Source: Pseudomonas sp. Bc-h
GTDB lineage: Bacteria > Pseudomonadota > Gammaproteobacteria > Pseudomonadales > Pseudomonadaceae
Direction of reading: 5' to 3'
Assembly: GCF_002080045.1 (NCBI RefSeq)
Contig: NZ_MUIN01000004.1
Coordinates: 124,146-188,145 of the forward strand
Length of the DNA: 64,000 bases
Below the pieces are notes generated by a model. The model worked only from the letters and a program-made list of their open reading frames with translations. It was not told the origin of the DNA and did not search any database. Of this stretch, positions 43,648 through 57,654 are shown piece after piece; position 1 is the first letter of the stretch; every line of letters starts with the position of its first letter. The position numbers and the translations under genes were made by a program.

Positions 43648-44535
43648 ATGAATCACGACGTCATCATCACCTGCGCACTCACCGGTGCTGGCGACACGAC
43701 CGGGAAAAGCCATCTGGTCCCGATCACCCCGAAACAGATTGCAGCCGCTGCCGTCGAGGCTGCCAAAGCAGGCGCAACCGTCGTGCATTGCCATGTGCGA
43801 GATCCTGAAACCGGCAAGTTCAGCCGTGACGTCGAGCTGTATCGTGAAACCATGGACCGCATCCGCGAGGCGGACATCGACATCATCGTCAACCTGACCG
43901 CAGGCATGGGCGGCGACCTGGAAATCGGCCCGGGCGAGCGTCCTACCGACTTCGGTCCGAACACCGACCTGGTCGGCCCGCTGACCCGTCTGGCTCATGT
44001 TGAAGCCTTGCTACCGGAGATCTGCACGCTGGACTGCGGCACGCTCAACTTCGGCGACGGCGACACCATCTATGTCTCCACTCCGGCCCAACTGCGCGCA
44101 GGCGCCAAGCGCATTCAGGAACTGGGCGTGAAGGCAGAGCTGGAAATCTTCGACACCGGTCACCTGTGGTTCGCCAAGCAAATGCTCAAGGAAGGCCTGC
44201 TGGATGACCCGCTGTTCCAGCTGTGCCTGGGTATCCCGTGGGGCGCTCCGGCAGATACCACCACCATGAAAGCGATGGTCGATAACCTGCCAGCCGACGT
44301 GGTGTGGGCCGGCTTTGGCATTGGTCGTATGCAAATGCCGATGGCGGCGCAATCGGTGCTGCTGGGCGGCAACGTGCGCGTCGGTCTGGAAGACAACATC
44401 TGGCTGGATAAAGGCGTACTGGCGAGCAACGGTGCGCTGGTCGAACGCGCCAGCGAAATCCTCAGCCGTATGGGGGCTCGGGTCATGACCCCGGCTGAAG
44501 GCCGCGTGAAGATGGGCCTGAAAAAACGCTTCTGA
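43648..44535 (+). CDS. cdhC: 3-Dehydrocarnitine cleavage enzyme (BKACE family)
   Basis: Beta-keto acid cleavage enzyme of 295 aa (DUF849). With acetyl-CoA it converts 3-dehydrocarnitine to acetoacetate and betainyl-CoA. Typical features are [28 protein letters not shown] at the N-terminus, the zinc ligands in [26 protein letters not shown] with the Glu, and FDTGHLW. AAGGAA precedes the ATG. First gene of the cdhCAB unit, divergent from its regulator cdhR. Confidence 0.93.
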   Translation: MNHDVIITCALTGAGDTTGKSHLVPITPKQIAAAAVEAAKAGATVVHCHVRDPETGKFSRDVELYRETMDRIREADIDIIVNLTAGMGGDLEIGPGERPTDFGPNTDLVGPLTRLAHVEALLPEICTLDCGTLNFGDGDTIYVSTPAQLRAGAKRIQELGVKAELEIFDTGHLWFAKQMLKEGLLDDPLFQLCLGIPWGAPADTTTMKAMVDNLPADVVWAGFGIGRMQMPMAAQSVLLGGNVRVGLEDNIWLDKGVLASNGALVERASEILSRMGARVMTPAEGRVKMGLKKRF

Positions 44536-44553
44536 TCCAGCTCGACTTTCCCC

Positions 44554-44621
44554 CTGTAGCAGCACGAATTGCCGGCGGTGGCCTCTTCATGATCACCTCC
44601 GCCGGCAAGCCGGCAGCTACA
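44554..44621. repeat. REP-like palindrome, GAATTGCCGGCGG family
   Basis: CTGTAGCAGC...TTGCCGGCGGTGG and CCGCCGGCAAGCCGGCAGCTACAG arms. It lies between cdhC and cdhA within one unit. Confidence 0.83.
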
Positions 44622-44660
44622 GAGCCTTTTTCGCCATCCAGATTTTCTTCAGGACATACC

Positions 44661-45626
44661 ATGACCTTCATCACCGAAATCAAAACCTTCGCCGCGCTGG
44701 GTAGCGGTGTCATCGGCAGCGGCTGGGTTGCGCGCGCTCTCGCCCATGGGCTGGACGTCGTGGCCTGGGACCCGGCGCCGGGTGCGGAAGCTGCGCTGCG
44801 CAAACGCGTCGCCAATGCCTGGCCTGCGCTGGAGCAGAAAGGTCTGGCAACAGGCGCGTCGCAGGATCGATTGCGTTTTGTGGCGACCATCGAGGAATGT
44901 GTGCGTGACGCCGATTTCATTCAGGAAAGCGCCCCGGAGCGTCTGGACCTGAAACTCGATCTGCACAGCAAGATCAGCGCCGCAGCCAAGCCCAACGCGA
45001 TCATTGGCTCCAGCACTTCGGGTCTATTGCCTTCGGAGTTCTACGAGAGTGCAACTCACCCAGAGCGTTGCGTGGTCGGCCACCCGTTCAACCCGGTGTA
45101 TCTCCTGCCGTTGGTAGAAGTGGTAGGCGGCAAGAACACTGCACCGGAAGCCGTTCAGGCTGCAATCAAGGTTTATGAGTCGCTAGGCATGCGCCCGCTG
45201 CACGTGCGCAAGGAAGTACCGGGGTTCATCGCCGATCGCCTGCTTGAGGCGTTGTGGCGTGAGGCCCTGCACTTGGTTAACGACGGCGTGGCGACAACTG
45301 GCGAAATCGACGATGCGATTCGCTTCGGCGCCGGTCTGCGCTGGTCGTTCATGGGCACTTTCCTGACTTACACCCTGGCCGGGGGCGATGCAGGCATGCG
45401 TCACTTCATGGCTCAGTTCGGTCCGGCGCTGCAGCTGCCGTGGACGTATCTGCCTGCGCCGGAACTGACTGACAAATTGATCGACGATGTCGTCGATGGC
45501 ACCAGCGATCAGCTTGGCAGCCACAGCATCTCGGCGCTGGAGCGTTATCGCGATGACTGCCTGCTGGCGGTACTGGAAGCGGTGAAGACCACCAAGGCCA
45601 AGCATGGGATGGCATTCAGCGACTGA
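44661..45626 (+). CDS. cdhA: L-carnitine dehydrogenase
   Basis: NAD-dependent dehydrogenase of 321 aa in the 3-hydroxyacyl-CoA dehydrogenase family, oxidising L-carnitine to 3-dehydrocarnitine. The Rossmann site is [17 protein letters not shown]. The catalytic histidine is in [18 protein letters not shown], and the C-terminal helical domain includes [26 protein letters not shown] 44661 is chosen because [16 protein letters not shown] is family-like and the frame before it runs through the REP. In some bacteria this gene is fused to the thioesterase cdhB; here they are separate. Confidence 0.93.
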   Translation: MTFITEIKTFAALGSGVIGSGWVARALAHGLDVVAWDPAPGAEAALRKRVANAWPALEQKGLATGASQDRLRFVATIEECVRDADFIQESAPERLDLKLDLHSKISAAAKPNAIIGSSTSGLLPSEFYESATHPERCVVGHPFNPVYLLPLVEVVGGKNTAPEAVQAAIKVYESLGMRPLHVRKEVPGFIADRLLEALWREALHLVNDGVATTGEIDDAIRFGAGLRWSFMGTFLTYTLAGGDAGMRHFMAQFGPALQLPWTYLPAPELTDKLIDDVVDGTSDQLGSHSISALERYRDDCLLAVLEAVKTTKAKHGMAFSD

Positions 45627-45644
45627 TCGCGCACGAATTACCCC

Positions 45645-45753
45645 TGATCGTTCCACACGCTGCGCGTGGGAATGCAGTCATGGGCGCTCCGCGTCCCAAA
45701 TGACGCAGAGCGTCAACCGATGCGTGCCCACGGTGAGCGTGGGTACAATCATG
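45645..45753. repeat. Long intergenic palindrome, GATCGTTCCACACG family
   Basis: Third member of the GATCGTTCCCACG...CGTGGGAACGATC family (others at 8995 and 33455), more degenerate here (GCGTGGGTACAATC on the right). It lies between cdhA and cdhB. Confidence 0.82.
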
Positions 45754-45774
45754 TTTTAGTAACAGGACACTTCC

Positions 45775-46251
45775 ATGCCTGCTCTCGTCACCTACAAAAC
45801 CCCCATCCTCGCCGACTGGGTCGACTACAACGGCCATCTGCGCGATGCCTTCTACCTCTTGATCTTCAGCTTCGCCACCGACGCCTTCATGGACCGCATC
45901 GGCCTGGCCAGCAACGACCGCGACGCCAGCGGCAACTCGCTGTTCACCCTCGAAGCCCACATCAACTACCTGCACGAGGTGAAACTCGGCGAAGAAGTGG
46001 AAGTGCGCACTCAGATCGTTGGTCACGACCGCAAGCGCGTTCAGCTTTATCACAGCCTCTACAAGGCCGGAGGCGATGAAGAACTGGCAGCCAGCGAGCA
46101 GATGCTGTTGCACGTTGACCTCGCCGCAGGCCCCAAGTCCGCACCGTTCAGCGAACAGTCGCTGGAAGCGCTACGCCTGCTCACTGAAGCGCAACAAGAC
46201 CAGCCAGCGCCAGCGTATGTCGGACGGACTATTGGCCTGCCCGTCAAATAA
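45775..46251 (+). CDS. cdhB: Betainyl-CoA thioesterase (hotdog fold)
   Basis: Thioesterase of 158 aa hydrolysing betainyl-CoA to glycine betaine and CoA, the last step of carnitine to betaine. The hotdog-fold 4HBT motif is WVDYNGHLRDAFYLLIFSFATDAFMDRIG (the D-x-x-G-H acidic site). FTLEAHINYLHEVKLGEEVEVRTQIVG follows. The product feeds GbcAB encoded about 20 kb away. The last cdh gene; a hairpin follows after about 20 bases. Confidence 0.9.
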   Translation: MPALVTYKTPILADWVDYNGHLRDAFYLLIFSFATDAFMDRIGLASNDRDASGNSLFTLEAHINYLHEVKLGEEVEVRTQIVGHDRKRVQLYHSLYKAGGDEELAASEQMLLHVDLAAGPKSAPFSEQSLEALRLLTEAQQDQPAPAYVGRTIGLPVK

Positions 46252-46265
46252 GAAACGTCACCCAC

Positions 46266-46292
46266 AAAAAAGCCCGCATCGCTGCGGGCTCC
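46266..46292 (-). terminator. Rho-independent terminator after fba
   Basis: AGCCCGCA-gcga-TGCGGGCT on the minus strand, followed by TTTTTT. It lies about 30 bases after the fba stop. On the plus strand, towards cdhB, it lacks the T run, so it works mainly for fba. Confidence 0.88.
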
Positions 46293-46321
46293 TTCGTAGG
46301 TATTACCTGATCAAATGATGA

Positions 46322-47386
46322 TCAGTTGACCTTGGCGTTCAACTCGCCTTTGGCATAACGCTCGAACATCTTCTCCAGGGAGATCGGCTTGATCTTGGAG
46401 GCGTTGCCAGCGGTGCCGAAGGCTTCGTAACGGGCGATGCAGACATCGCGCATGGCCGAAACGGTTTTCGCCAGGTATTTACGCGGGTCGAACTCGCTTG
46501 GGTTTTTTGCCATGAACTCACGGATGGCACCGGTGGAGGCCAGGCGCAGGTCGGTGTCGATGTTGACCTTGCGCACGCCGTGCTTGATGCCTTCAACGAT
46601 TTCTTCTACCGGCACACCGTAGGTTTCTTTGATGTCGCCGCCGAACTCGTTGATGATTTTCAGCCATTCCTGAGGAACGGACGAAGAACCGTGCATCACC
46701 AGGTGGGTGTTAGGAATGCGTTTGTGGATCTCTTTGATGCGCTCGATCGCCAGGATGTCGCCGGTAGGCGGCTTGGTGAACTTGTATGCGCCGTGGCTGG
46801 TGCCAATGGCGATAGCCAATGCGTCAACTTGAGTCTTCTTGACGAAGTCAGCAGCTTCTTCCGGGTCGGTCAGCATCTGGCTGTGGTCCAGAACGCCTTC
46901 AGCGCCAACGCCGTCTTCTTCGCCGGCCATACCGGTTTCAAGAGAACCCAGAACGCCCAGCTCACCTTCTACCGAAACGCCACAGGCGTGAGCCATGGCA
47001 ACGGTTTCTTGAGTGACGCGCACGTTGTACTCGTAGTCAGCCGGGCTCTTGCCGTCTTCGCGCAGGGAACCGTCCATCATCACCGAGCTGAAGCCCAGCT
47101 GGATCGAACGCTGGCAGATCGCAGGGCTGGTGCCGTGGTCCTGGTGCATGACCACCGGAATGTGCGGGAATTCTTCGATTGCCGCCAGGATCAAGTGGCG
47201 CAGAAACGGGGCGCCGGCGTATTTACGCGCGCCGGCCGAAGCCTGAACGATCACCGGGGAATCGGTCTTGTCGGCCGCTTCCATAATGGCGCGCATCTGT
47301 TCCAGGTTGTTCACGTTGAATGCTGGAACGCCATAGCCGAATTCGGCGGCGTGGTCCAACATCTGGCGCATGCTGATAAGTGCCAT
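46322..47386 (-). CDS. fba: Fructose-bisphosphate aldolase, class II
   Basis: Zinc-dependent aldolase of 354 aa cleaving fructose-1,6-bisphosphate to DHAP and glyceraldehyde-3-phosphate, used mainly for gluconeogenesis in pseudomonads. Features are [16 protein letters not shown], the zinc/active-site [44 protein letters not shown], and TSHGAYKF...HGSSSVP. ATG 47386 gives the family N-terminus [15 protein letters not shown]. The Calvin-cycle-like subtype length (354) is normal here. Confidence 0.95.
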   Translation of the reverse strand: MALISMRQMLDHAAEFGYGVPAFNVNNLEQMRAIMEAADKTDSPVIVQASAGARKYAGAPFLRHLILAAIEEFPHIPVVMHQDHGTSPAICQRSIQLGFSSVMMDGSLREDGKSPADYEYNVRVTQETVAMAHACGVSVEGELGVLGSLETGMAGEEDGVGAEGVLDHSQMLTDPEEAADFVKKTQVDALAIAIGTSHGAYKFTKPPTGDILAIERIKEIHKRIPNTHLVMHGSSSVPQEWLKIINEFGGDIKETYGVPVEEIVEGIKHGVRKVNIDTDLRLASTGAIREFMAKNPSEFDPRKYLAKTVSAMRDVCIARYEAFGTAGNASKIKPISLEKMFERYAKGELNAKVN

Positions 47387-47509
47387 TGTCTGTCTCTCTC
47401 CCGGTAGGGTCGTTAATCGTGCGTGCCTGCCGTAGCGGCGGCTATTCAAATTATAGGGGCGTAATGCTCAGTCATCGCCCGGTGTTGCATCGTTCGAACC
47501 GCTCGGCCC

Positions 47510-47833
47510 TCAAGGCGCCTTGCAGCCGCGACCGATCAAATCGTTGGTAGCGTCCCAGTAAACCAGGCCATCGCTGCCCTTATTGTCGAAAGCCAGTACA
47601 CCGTTGCTGTACAACGCGCCCGAGGCTCCGGGCGACGATTGCAGACGGAATACCTGCTCACTTTGATTCAGGCGTACGTCGACCTCTTTCTTTGCAGGGT
47701 CGGCGTAGCGCCAGTAAATCTCTGCCTTGCTGTCGCAGACCCAATGGGTCCAGGGTGCATCCGGTTCCGAAGCCTTCATGCTGGCACAACCGCCCAGCAG
47801 CATCAGTGTCGCAAGGGCAATCAAGCCTTTCAT
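47510..47833 (-). CDS. MliC family lipoprotein (C-type lysozyme inhibitor)
   Basis: Lipoprotein of 107 aa. The lipobox LMLLGGC (Cys about residue 16) marks the lipidation site, and the mature part has the MliC domain: WVCDSKAEIYWRYADPAKKEVDVRLNQSEQVFRLQSSPGASGALYSNGVLAFDNKGSDGLVYW. The Cys pair and the GALYSNG...FDNKG loop are typical of the inhibitor of C-type lysozymes. ATG 47833 has AGGAG 6 bases upstream; GTG 47839 overlaps that site. It may protect the cell wall against host or competitor lysozyme. Confidence 0.85.
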   Translation of the reverse strand: MKGLIALATLMLLGGCASMKASEPDAPWTHWVCDSKAEIYWRYADPAKKEVDVRLNQSEQVFRLQSSPGASGALYSNGVLAFDNKGSDGLVYWDATNDLIGRGCKAP

Positions 47834-47933
47834 TACCACTCCTGGATCCCCTGCAAAGCGTGACCTATGTCAGTCGCCTCGATGCTCAGGGGCAGTTCTG
47901 TTTCAGATGTTCCTGCGCGCTTTCAGTTCAGAT

Positions 47934-48161
47934 TCAGCGACAGGCTACCGGTCCGACAGCGGGCATGAACTCGTATTTTTCCCAGACTTCAGGACCGCCG
48001 CGCTTGTAAACGATCGGTACGGTTTCAGCCTGCCAGCCAGCTTGATAGCAGCTGACCTGCAGCAGTTCCGGTGCCGCATTCGGCGCCGTTCCGGCTTCAG
48101 GCTCGCTTGCGCAGCCGACCAGCAAACCCGCCATGATCAACAGCGGTAATGGCTTGACCAT
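47934..48161 (-). CDS. Small lipoprotein of unknown function
   Basis: A 75-aa lipoprotein with a signal sequence and lipobox (LIMAGLLVGC, Cys about 17). The short mature part is ELLQVSCYQAGWQAETVPIVYKRGGPEVWEKYEFMPAVGPVACR. Two later Cys residues could form a disulfide. ATG 48161 has GGGGAG about 6 bases upstream. It lies between pgk and the MliC gene on the same strand, possibly read through from pgk. Confidence 0.75.
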   Translation of the reverse strand: MVKPLPLLIMAGLLVGCASEPEAGTAPNAAPELLQVSCYQAGWQAETVPIVYKRGGPEVWEKYEFMPAVGPVACR

Positions 48162-48189
48162 TTCACTCCCCTTCACCCTGGCCTGATAT

Positions 48190-49353
48190 TCAGGCCTTGG
48201 CGCGTTGTTCCAGAATTTCCACGGCAGGCAACACTTTGCCCTCGACGAACTCGAGGAACGCGCCGCCGCCCGTGGAAATGTAGGAGATTTTGTCGCCTAC
48301 ACCGTATTTGTCGATGGCCGCCAGCGTGTCGCCACCGCCAGCGATAGAGAACGCCGGGCTTTCAGCGATTGCCTGAGCAAGCACTTTGGTGCCATTACCG
48401 AACTGGTCGAATTCGAACACGCCCACCGGACCGTTCCACAGAATAGTCTTGGAAGATTTCAACAAGTCAGCGAATTGAGCCGCAGTTTTCGGGCCAATGT
48501 CGAGAATCATGTCGTCGTCGGAAACGTCAGCGATCAGTTTGACCGTCGCTTCGGCGTCTTCAGCGAATTTCTTGGCAACCACCACGTCGACCGGCAGCGG
48601 AACGCTGACTTTCGCAGCGATGGCGCGGGCGGTGTCCAGCAGATCCGGTTCGTACAGCGATTTGCCGACTGGATGACCAGCAGCCGCCAGGAACGTATTG
48701 GCGATGCCGCCACCGACGATCAGTTGATCGCAGACGGTGCTGAGGCTGTTCAGCACGTCCAGTTTGGTGGAAACCTTGGAGCCGGCAACGATTGCGGCCA
48801 TCGGCTTGGCAGGGTTACCCAGTGCCTTGCCCAGTGCGTCCAGCTCGGCAGCCAGCAGAGGGCCGGCAGCAGCGACCTTGGCGAATTTGGCGACGCCGTG
48901 GGTCGAGCCTTCAGCGCGGTGAGCGGTGCCGAAGGCGTCCATTACGAAGACGTCGCACAGTGCGGCGTATTTCTGCGCCAGTTCGTCGGCGTTCTTTTTC
49001 TCGCCCTTGTTGAAGCGCACGTTTTCAAACAGCACGATGTCGCCTGCTTTCACATCGACGCCATCCAGATACTCGGCCACCAGCGGCACTTCACGACCCA
49101 GCGCCTTGCTTAGATAGTCGGCGACCGGCTTGAGGCTGTTCTCGGCAGAAAATTCGCCTTCGGTCGGACGACCCAAGTGCGAGCAGACCATGACGGACGC
49201 GCCCTTTTCCAGCGCCAGCTTGATGGTCGGCAGCGAAGCAAGAATGCGTGCATCGCTGGTGACGACACCGTCCTTGACCGGGACGTTGAGGTCTTCGCGG
49301 ATCAATACACGCTTACCTTGCAGATCGAGGTCGGTCATCTTCAACACGGTCAT
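48190..49353 (-). CDS. pgk: Phosphoglycerate kinase
   Basis: Glycolytic/gluconeogenic kinase (387 aa) interconverting 1,3-bisphosphoglycerate plus ADP with 3-phosphoglycerate plus ATP. Features are [67 protein letters not shown] and the Gly-rich [16 protein letters not shown] with [18 protein letters not shown] 49353 is taken as the family start, 16 bases after the epd stop; the longer frame upstream overlaps epd and is spurious. Middle gene of the tkt-epd-pgk line. Confidence 0.95.
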   Translation of the reverse strand: MTVLKMTDLDLQGKRVLIREDLNVPVKDGVVTSDARILASLPTIKLALEKGASVMVCSHLGRPTEGEFSAENSLKPVADYLSKALGREVPLVAEYLDGVDVKAGDIVLFENVRFNKGEKKNADELAQKYAALCDVFVMDAFGTAHRAEGSTHGVAKFAKVAAAGPLLAAELDALGKALGNPAKPMAAIVAGSKVSTKLDVLNSLSTVCDQLIVGGGIANTFLAAAGHPVGKSLYEPDLLDTARAIAAKVSVPLPVDVVVAKKFAEDAEATVKLIADVSDDDMILDIGPKTAAQFADLLKSSKTILWNGPVGVFEFDQFGNGTKVLAQAIAESPAFSIAGGGDTLAAIDKYGVGDKISYISTGGGAFLEFVEGKVLPAVEILEQRAKA

Positions 49354-49369
49354 GAGGCGTTCCCTGTTT

Positions 49370-50419
49370 TTACTGTTGTTTATGGATGCTTTGCAGAAAG
49401 TGATCGGCGACATCCAGCATTCGATTGGCAAAACCCCATTCGTTGTCGAACCAGGCCAGGATGTTGACCAGCCGCGGGCCGGAAACCCGTGTCTGGCTGG
49501 CATCGATGATGGCCGAATGAGGGTCATGGTTGAAATCACAACTGGCATGCGGCAACTCGGTGTAAGCCAGCAACCCCTTGAGCGGGCCGCGGGTGGCAGC
49601 CTCGCGCAAAATACGGTTGATCTCTGTCGCATCGGTATCACGCGCCACTTGCAGCGTGATGTCCAGGCAGGAGACGTTCACCGTCGGCACACGAACTGCT
49701 TTGGCCTGAATTCGGCCGGCAAGTTCCGGAAGCAGCCGCTCGATACCACGCGCCAGACCAGTGGACACCGGAATGATCGACTGGAATGCCGAGCGCGTCC
49801 GGCGCAGGTCCTCATGATGATAGGCGTCAATCACCGGTTGGTCGTTCATCGCCGAGTGAATCGTGGTGATCGTGATGTATTCCAGGCCCAGCTCACGGTT
49901 CAGCAGGTCCAGCAATGGCACGCTGCAATTGGTGGTGCAGGAGGCAGCAGACACCAGCAGCTCGTCGCCGGTCAACTTCTGCTGGTTGATGCCGTAGACG
50001 ATGGTGGCGTCGACATCCGCTTCGCTTGCCATCGGCTGGGAAAACAGCACACGGGGCGCGCGCGCAGCCAGAAAGCGCTCGCCATCGGCGCGGGTGTTGT
50101 AGACACCGGAGCACTCGAGCACCAGGTCAACGTCGAGTTCGTGCCAGTCGATGCCTTCCGGCGTCGCGCTGCGGAACACTTTGATGACGTGATCGTTGAT
50201 GTGCAGAAAGTCGCCCTCGACCCGCACTTCACCGGGAAACCGGCCATGTGTGGAGTCAAAGCGCGTGAGGTATTCGAGACTGGCCATGTCGGCCAGATCG
50301 TTGATTGCCACCACTTCAAAGCCAGCCTTCGCTCCTCGCTCGCACAGCGCGCGCAGCACGCAGCGACCGATACGACCGTAACCATTGAGGGCAACTTTAT
50401 AAGGGCGTGGCTGAGGCAT
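49370..50419 (-). CDS. epd: Erythrose-4-phosphate dehydrogenase
   Basis: GAPDH-family enzyme of 349 aa, the entry step to pyridoxal phosphate synthesis. The NAD domain begins [24 protein letters not shown]. The catalytic Cys is in [18 protein letters not shown] and the His in [18 protein letters not shown]. '[12 protein letters not shown]' and the conserved SFDxxxG-type spacing are Epd rather than GapA traits. ATG 50419 is chosen; an upstream in-frame ATG at 50431 gives 4 more residues. It lies between tkt and pgk, the order known in many gamma-proteobacteria. A palindrome separates it from tkt. Confidence 0.9.
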   Translation of the reverse strand: MPQPRPYKVALNGYGRIGRCVLRALCERGAKAGFEVVAINDLADMASLEYLTRFDSTHGRFPGEVRVEGDFLHINDHVIKVFRSATPEGIDWHELDVDLVLECSGVYNTRADGERFLAARAPRVLFSQPMASEADVDATIVYGINQQKLTGDELLVSAASCTTNCSVPLLDLLNRELGLEYITITTIHSAMNDQPVIDAYHHEDLRRTRSAFQSIIPVSTGLARGIERLLPELAGRIQAKAVRVPTVNVSCLDITLQVARDTDATEINRILREAATRGPLKGLLAYTELPHASCDFNHDPHSAIIDASQTRVSGPRLVNILAWFDNEWGFANRMLDVADHFLQSIHKQQ

Positions 50420-50453
50420 GGGGGTTCTCAATTTCTTGTGGTGTTCAGAGAAC

Positions 50454-50543
50454 CTGTGGGAGGGAGCTTGCTCGCGAAGGGCGCATTGCGGTCTGTCTGA
50501 AAAACCGCGTCACCCCTGTTCGCGAGCAAGCTCCCTCCCACAG
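50454..50543. repeat. Perfect long palindrome, CTGTGGGAGGGAGCTTGCTC family
   Basis: 25-base arms are perfect inverted copies (left begins CTGTGGGAGGGAGCTTGCTC, right ends GCTCCCTCCCACAG) with a 40-base loop. This is the best-known REP form of P. fluorescens-like genomes and occurs once here, between tkt and epd. Confidence 0.92.
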
Positions 50544-50567
50544 TTGTTACCGACACAAAAGACCGAA

Positions 50568-52565
50568 TCAGTCTTCCAGCAGCTCTTCAGCCGTGCCGAC
50601 GATGTTCTCCAGCGTGAAGCCGAACTCTTCGAACAGCAGGTTCGCCGGCGCCGACTCACCGAAGGTGGTCATGCCGATCACGCGGCCTTCCAGACCGACG
50701 TACTTGTACCAGTAGTCCGCGTGACCCGCTTCGATGGCGATACGGGCGCTGACTTCCAGCGGCAGAACCGACTGCTTGTACAGCGCGTCCTGGGACTCGA
50801 AGACGCTGGTGCACGGCATGGAAACCACACGAACGTTCTTGCCGTCGGCGGTCAGCTTGTCGAAGGCCTGAACGGCCAGACCGACTTCGGAGCCGGTCGC
50901 GATCAGGATCAGATCCGGTTCGCCGTTGCAGTCGCGTAGCACGTAGCCACCACGGTTGATGTTTTCCAGTTGCAGCGCGTCGCGAGACTGATGCTGCAGG
51001 TTCTGACGGGAGAAGATAAGCGCCGAGGGACCGTCGTTGCGCTCGATCGCGTGCTTCCAGGCCACGGCCGATTCAACGGCATCGGCAGGACGCCAGCAGT
51101 CCAGGTTCGGCGTAGTACGCAGGCTGGTCAGTTGCTCGATCGGCTGGTGAGTCGGGCCGTCTTCGCCCAGACCGATGGAGTCGTGGGTGAACACATAGAT
51201 GACACGCTTCTTCATCAGCGACGACATGCGCACTGCGTTGCGGGCGTATTCCATGAAGATCAGGAAGGTCGCGCCGTACGGCACGAAACCGCCGTGCAGG
51301 GCGATGCCGTTCATGATCGCGCCCATGCCGAACTCACGCACACCGTAGTGCAGGTAGTTGCCGTTGGCGTCTTCGCCGGTGATGCTCTTGCAGCCTTTCC
51401 AGATGGTCAGGTTGGAGCCGGCCAGGTCAGCCGAACCGCCGAGGAACTCAGGCAGCAGCGGGCCGAAATTGCTCAGGGCGTTCTGGCTTGCCTTACGGCT
51501 GGCGATGGTCTCGCCTTTGGCGTTGACTTCAGCGACGTACGCAGCGGATTTTTTGGCGAAGTCGGCTGGCAGCTCGCCGCTCATGCGACGGATCAGCTCG
51601 TTGGCTTCCGCAGGGAATGCAGCGGAGTAAGCAGCGAAGCGCTGATCCCACTCGGCTTCGGCGGCCAGGCCTTTTTCCTTGCCGTCCCACTCTCTGTAGA
51701 TGTCGGCCGGGATCTCGAACGGACCGTGGGTCCACTTCAGCGCAGCGCGGGTCAGGGCGATTTCGTCGTTGCCCAGTGGAGCGCCGTGGCACTCTTCCTT
51801 GCCCTGCTTGTTCGGCGAACCGAAACCGATGGTGGTCTTGCAGCAGATAAGAGTCGGCTTGTCACTCTTGCGAGCGGTGTCGATGGCGGTCTTGATCTCG
51901 TCGGCATCATGGCCGTCGACGTTGCGGATCACCAGCCAGCCATACGACTCGAAGCGCTTTGGCGTGTCGTCGGTGAACCAGCCTTCGACTTCGCCGTCGA
52001 TGGAGATGCCGTTGTCGTCGTAGAACGCGACCAGCTTGTTCAGGCGCAGGGTGCCGGCCAACGAAGCGACTTCGTGGGAAATGCCTTCCATCATGCAGCC
52101 ATCACCCATGAACACGTAGGTGTGGTGGTCAACGATGTTGTGGCCAGGACGGTTGAACTGTGCAGCCAGAGTCTTCTCGGCGACAGCGAAACCGACGGCG
52201 TTGGCGAAACCCTGACCCAGTGGGCCGGTGGTGGTTTCAACGCCCGGGGTGTAGCCATATTCAGGGTGCCCCGGGGTGCGGCTGTGCAACTGACGGAAGT
52301 TCTTCAGGTCGTTGATCGACAGGTCGTAACCGGTCAGGTGCAGCAGCGAATAGATCAGCATCGAGCCGTGGCCGTTGGACAGGATGAACCGGTCACGGTC
52401 AGCGAACAGCGGGTTGCTCGGGTTGTGCTTCAGATAATCGCGCCACAGGACTTCAGCGATATCCGCCATGCCCATCGGGGCTCCTGGGTGGCCGCTGTTG
52501 GCCTTTTGCACGGCATCCATGCTGAGGGCACGAATGGCATTGGCACGCTCACGACGGCTGGGCAT
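50568..52565 (-). CDS. tkt: Transketolase
   Basis: Thiamine diphosphate enzyme of 665 aa in the non-oxidative pentose phosphate pathway, moving two-carbon ketol units. Features are [39 protein letters not shown], the ThDP motif [18 protein letters not shown]...[11 protein letters not shown], and [22 protein letters not shown] 52565 gives the family N-terminus [14 protein letters not shown]. The 257 bases upstream, shared with the sahR-like gene, contain a perfect 30-bp palindrome near 52755. Confidence 0.95.
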   Translation of the reverse strand: MPSRRERANAIRALSMDAVQKANSGHPGAPMGMADIAEVLWRDYLKHNPSNPLFADRDRFILSNGHGSMLIYSLLHLTGYDLSINDLKNFRQLHSRTPGHPEYGYTPGVETTTGPLGQGFANAVGFAVAEKTLAAQFNRPGHNIVDHHTYVFMGDGCMMEGISHEVASLAGTLRLNKLVAFYDDNGISIDGEVEGWFTDDTPKRFESYGWLVIRNVDGHDADEIKTAIDTARKSDKPTLICCKTTIGFGSPNKQGKEECHGAPLGNDEIALTRAALKWTHGPFEIPADIYREWDGKEKGLAAEAEWDQRFAAYSAAFPAEANELIRRMSGELPADFAKKSAAYVAEVNAKGETIASRKASQNALSNFGPLLPEFLGGSADLAGSNLTIWKGCKSITGEDANGNYLHYGVREFGMGAIMNGIALHGGFVPYGATFLIFMEYARNAVRMSSLMKKRVIYVFTHDSIGLGEDGPTHQPIEQLTSLRTTPNLDCWRPADAVESAVAWKHAIERNDGPSALIFSRQNLQHQSRDALQLENINRGGYVLRDCNGEPDLILIATGSEVGLAVQAFDKLTADGKNVRVVSMPCTSVFESQDALYKQSVLPLEVSARIAIEAGHADYWYKYVGLEGRVIGMTTFGESAPANLLFEEFGFTLENIVGTAEELLED

Positions 52566-52754
52566 CGCTGATCTCCTGGGGCAGAAAGAAGTGGGATCTG
52601 AAAAGGCGGCCATTTTCCCTCAGGCACTGCTTGGGGGCAATGACAGATACAGTCCGATGCGCGTTTTTCCTGCGTTGCAGAGGTTTTTATTTCACGACAG
52701 GGGTGTTGCGCCCACAAAAGACGGAATCACGGCGCCGAGCAATCCCCACCCATC

Positions 52755-52784
52755 GACCAATATCAAAACTTTTTGATATTGGTC
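52755..52784. promoter_or_regulatory. Perfect 30-bp palindrome, probable SahR operator
   Basis: GACCAATATCAAAA, two bases CT, TTTTGATATTGGTC: 14-bp perfect arms. It is centred about 53 bases before the sahR-like start and about 205 bases before tkt. ArsR-type repressors bind such AT-rich palindromes, and SahR sites near metK with an ATATCAA...TTGATAT core are described for proteobacteria, as I recall. It probably controls the sahR-metK unit. Confidence 0.75.
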
Positions 52785-52822
52785 TTGCAGCCTGTCCAAT
52801 CGCTATCTAGACTGCCAGCCTT

Positions 52823-53818
52823 ATGAACCTTCGCGTACCTGCCATTAGCCATGATCAAAGCGACGAACTGGCTGCCCTGTGCAAAGCCGGTGGTGATCCG
52901 CTGCGGCTGAATGTGCTGCGGGCCCTGTCGAACGATTCGTTTGGTGTACTGGAGCTGGCGCAGATTTTCGCCATCGGCCAGTCGGGCATGAGCCACCATT
53001 TAAAGGTGCTGGCCCAGGCAGATCTGGTAGCCACGCGCCGCGAAGGCAACGCGATTTTCTATCGCCGCGCCCTGCCCCACACCGAACAGATCGGCGGCAA
53101 GCTGCATGCGGCTTTGCTTGAAGAAGTCGATGGCCTGACGCTGCCGGACGATGTCCAGGCCCGAATCGGTCTGGTGCATCGCCAACGCGCCAACGCCAGT
53201 CAGGACTTCTTCGCACGCACTGCAGAAAAATTTCGAGCCCAGCAGGACCTGATCGCAGGACTGCCGCAATACCGCGACAGCCTGCTGTCGTTGCTGGACA
53301 AACTTAGCTTCGACGCCGACGCCACAGCAGTGGAAGTCGGCCCCGGCGATGGCGGTTTCCTGCCTGACCTGGCGCAACGCTTTCGGCACGTCACGGGACT
53401 GGACAACAGCCCCGCCATGCTTGATCTGGCACGCAGCATCTGCGAACGGAACGCACTGGATAACGTCGAGCTGAAACTGGCCGATGCGCTGTCCGACGCT
53501 AACGTTTTTGCCGACTGCGTCGTCTTGAATATGGTGCTCCACCACTTCGCCGCACCGGCTGAAGCACTGAAACAACTCGCCAACCTGTTGCGGCCGGGCG
53601 CAAGCCTCTTGATAACAGAATTGTGCAGCCACGATCAGAGCTGGGCCAGGGAGGCCTGTGGCGATCTGTGGTTGGGTTTCGAACAGGAAGATCTGGCCCG
53701 TTGGGCCATCGCTGCGGGGCTGGTCCCCGGGGAAAGCCTCTATGTAGGCTTACGTAACGGTTTCCAGATACAGGTCCGCCATTTTCAGCGACCGGCTGGC
53801 GACACTCACCATCGGTAA
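52823..53818 (+). CDS. ArsR-family regulator fused to a methyltransferase (SahR-like)
   Basis: A 331-aa fusion protein. The N-terminal winged-helix ArsR domain covers about 10-95 ([70 protein letters not shown]). The C-terminal class I SAM methyltransferase covers about 150-300, with motif [30 protein letters not shown] and [20 protein letters not shown]. Such regulators sense S-adenosylhomocysteine/SAM and control the methionine cycle; metK follows 20 bases downstream. The methyltransferase fold may serve as the ligand sensor. Metal-binding Cys typical of ArsR (CVC) are absent. Confidence 0.85.
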   Translation: MNLRVPAISHDQSDELAALCKAGGDPLRLNVLRALSNDSFGVLELAQIFAIGQSGMSHHLKVLAQADLVATRREGNAIFYRRALPHTEQIGGKLHAALLEEVDGLTLPDDVQARIGLVHRQRANASQDFFARTAEKFRAQQDLIAGLPQYRDSLLSLLDKLSFDADATAVEVGPGDGGFLPDLAQRFRHVTGLDNSPAMLDLARSICERNALDNVELKLADALSDANVFADCVVLNMVLHHFAAPAEALKQLANLLRPGASLLITELCSHDQSWAREACGDLWLGFEQEDLARWAIAAGLVPGESLYVGLRNGFQIQVRHFQRPAGDTHHR

Positions 53819-53838
53819 CACTCAGGAAAATCGTCGAG

Positions 53839-55029
<1,191 letters not shown>

Positions 55030-55053
55030 TACGCGCTAGCTGCATCGCGTATA

Positions 55054-55092
55054 GAAAGCCCCTGGCGATGAGAGTCGTCAGGGGCTTTTTGA
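55054..55092. terminator. Rho-independent terminator after metK
   Basis: AAAGCCCCTGGCGA, loop, TCGTCAGGGGCTTTTT with one mismatch. It lies 25 bases after metK and just before the LysE stop, so it serves both convergent genes. Confidence 0.93.
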
Positions 55093-55093
55093 T

Positions 55094-57595
<2,502 letters not shown>

Positions 57596-57654
57596 TCATT
57601 TTTATGTCTCGGACGGTCGCATGACCTCCGGGCGTCTGTATTCAAGGAGCGTCT

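Noticed and set aside
50970..52571. 533-codon plus-strand frame
   Set aside because: Antisense shadow of tkt; no ribosome site or recognisable domain.
53819..53838. SAM riboswitch before metK
   Set aside because: Only 20 bases separate sahR-like and metK; no room for a riboswitch, and control by the palindrome is more likely.
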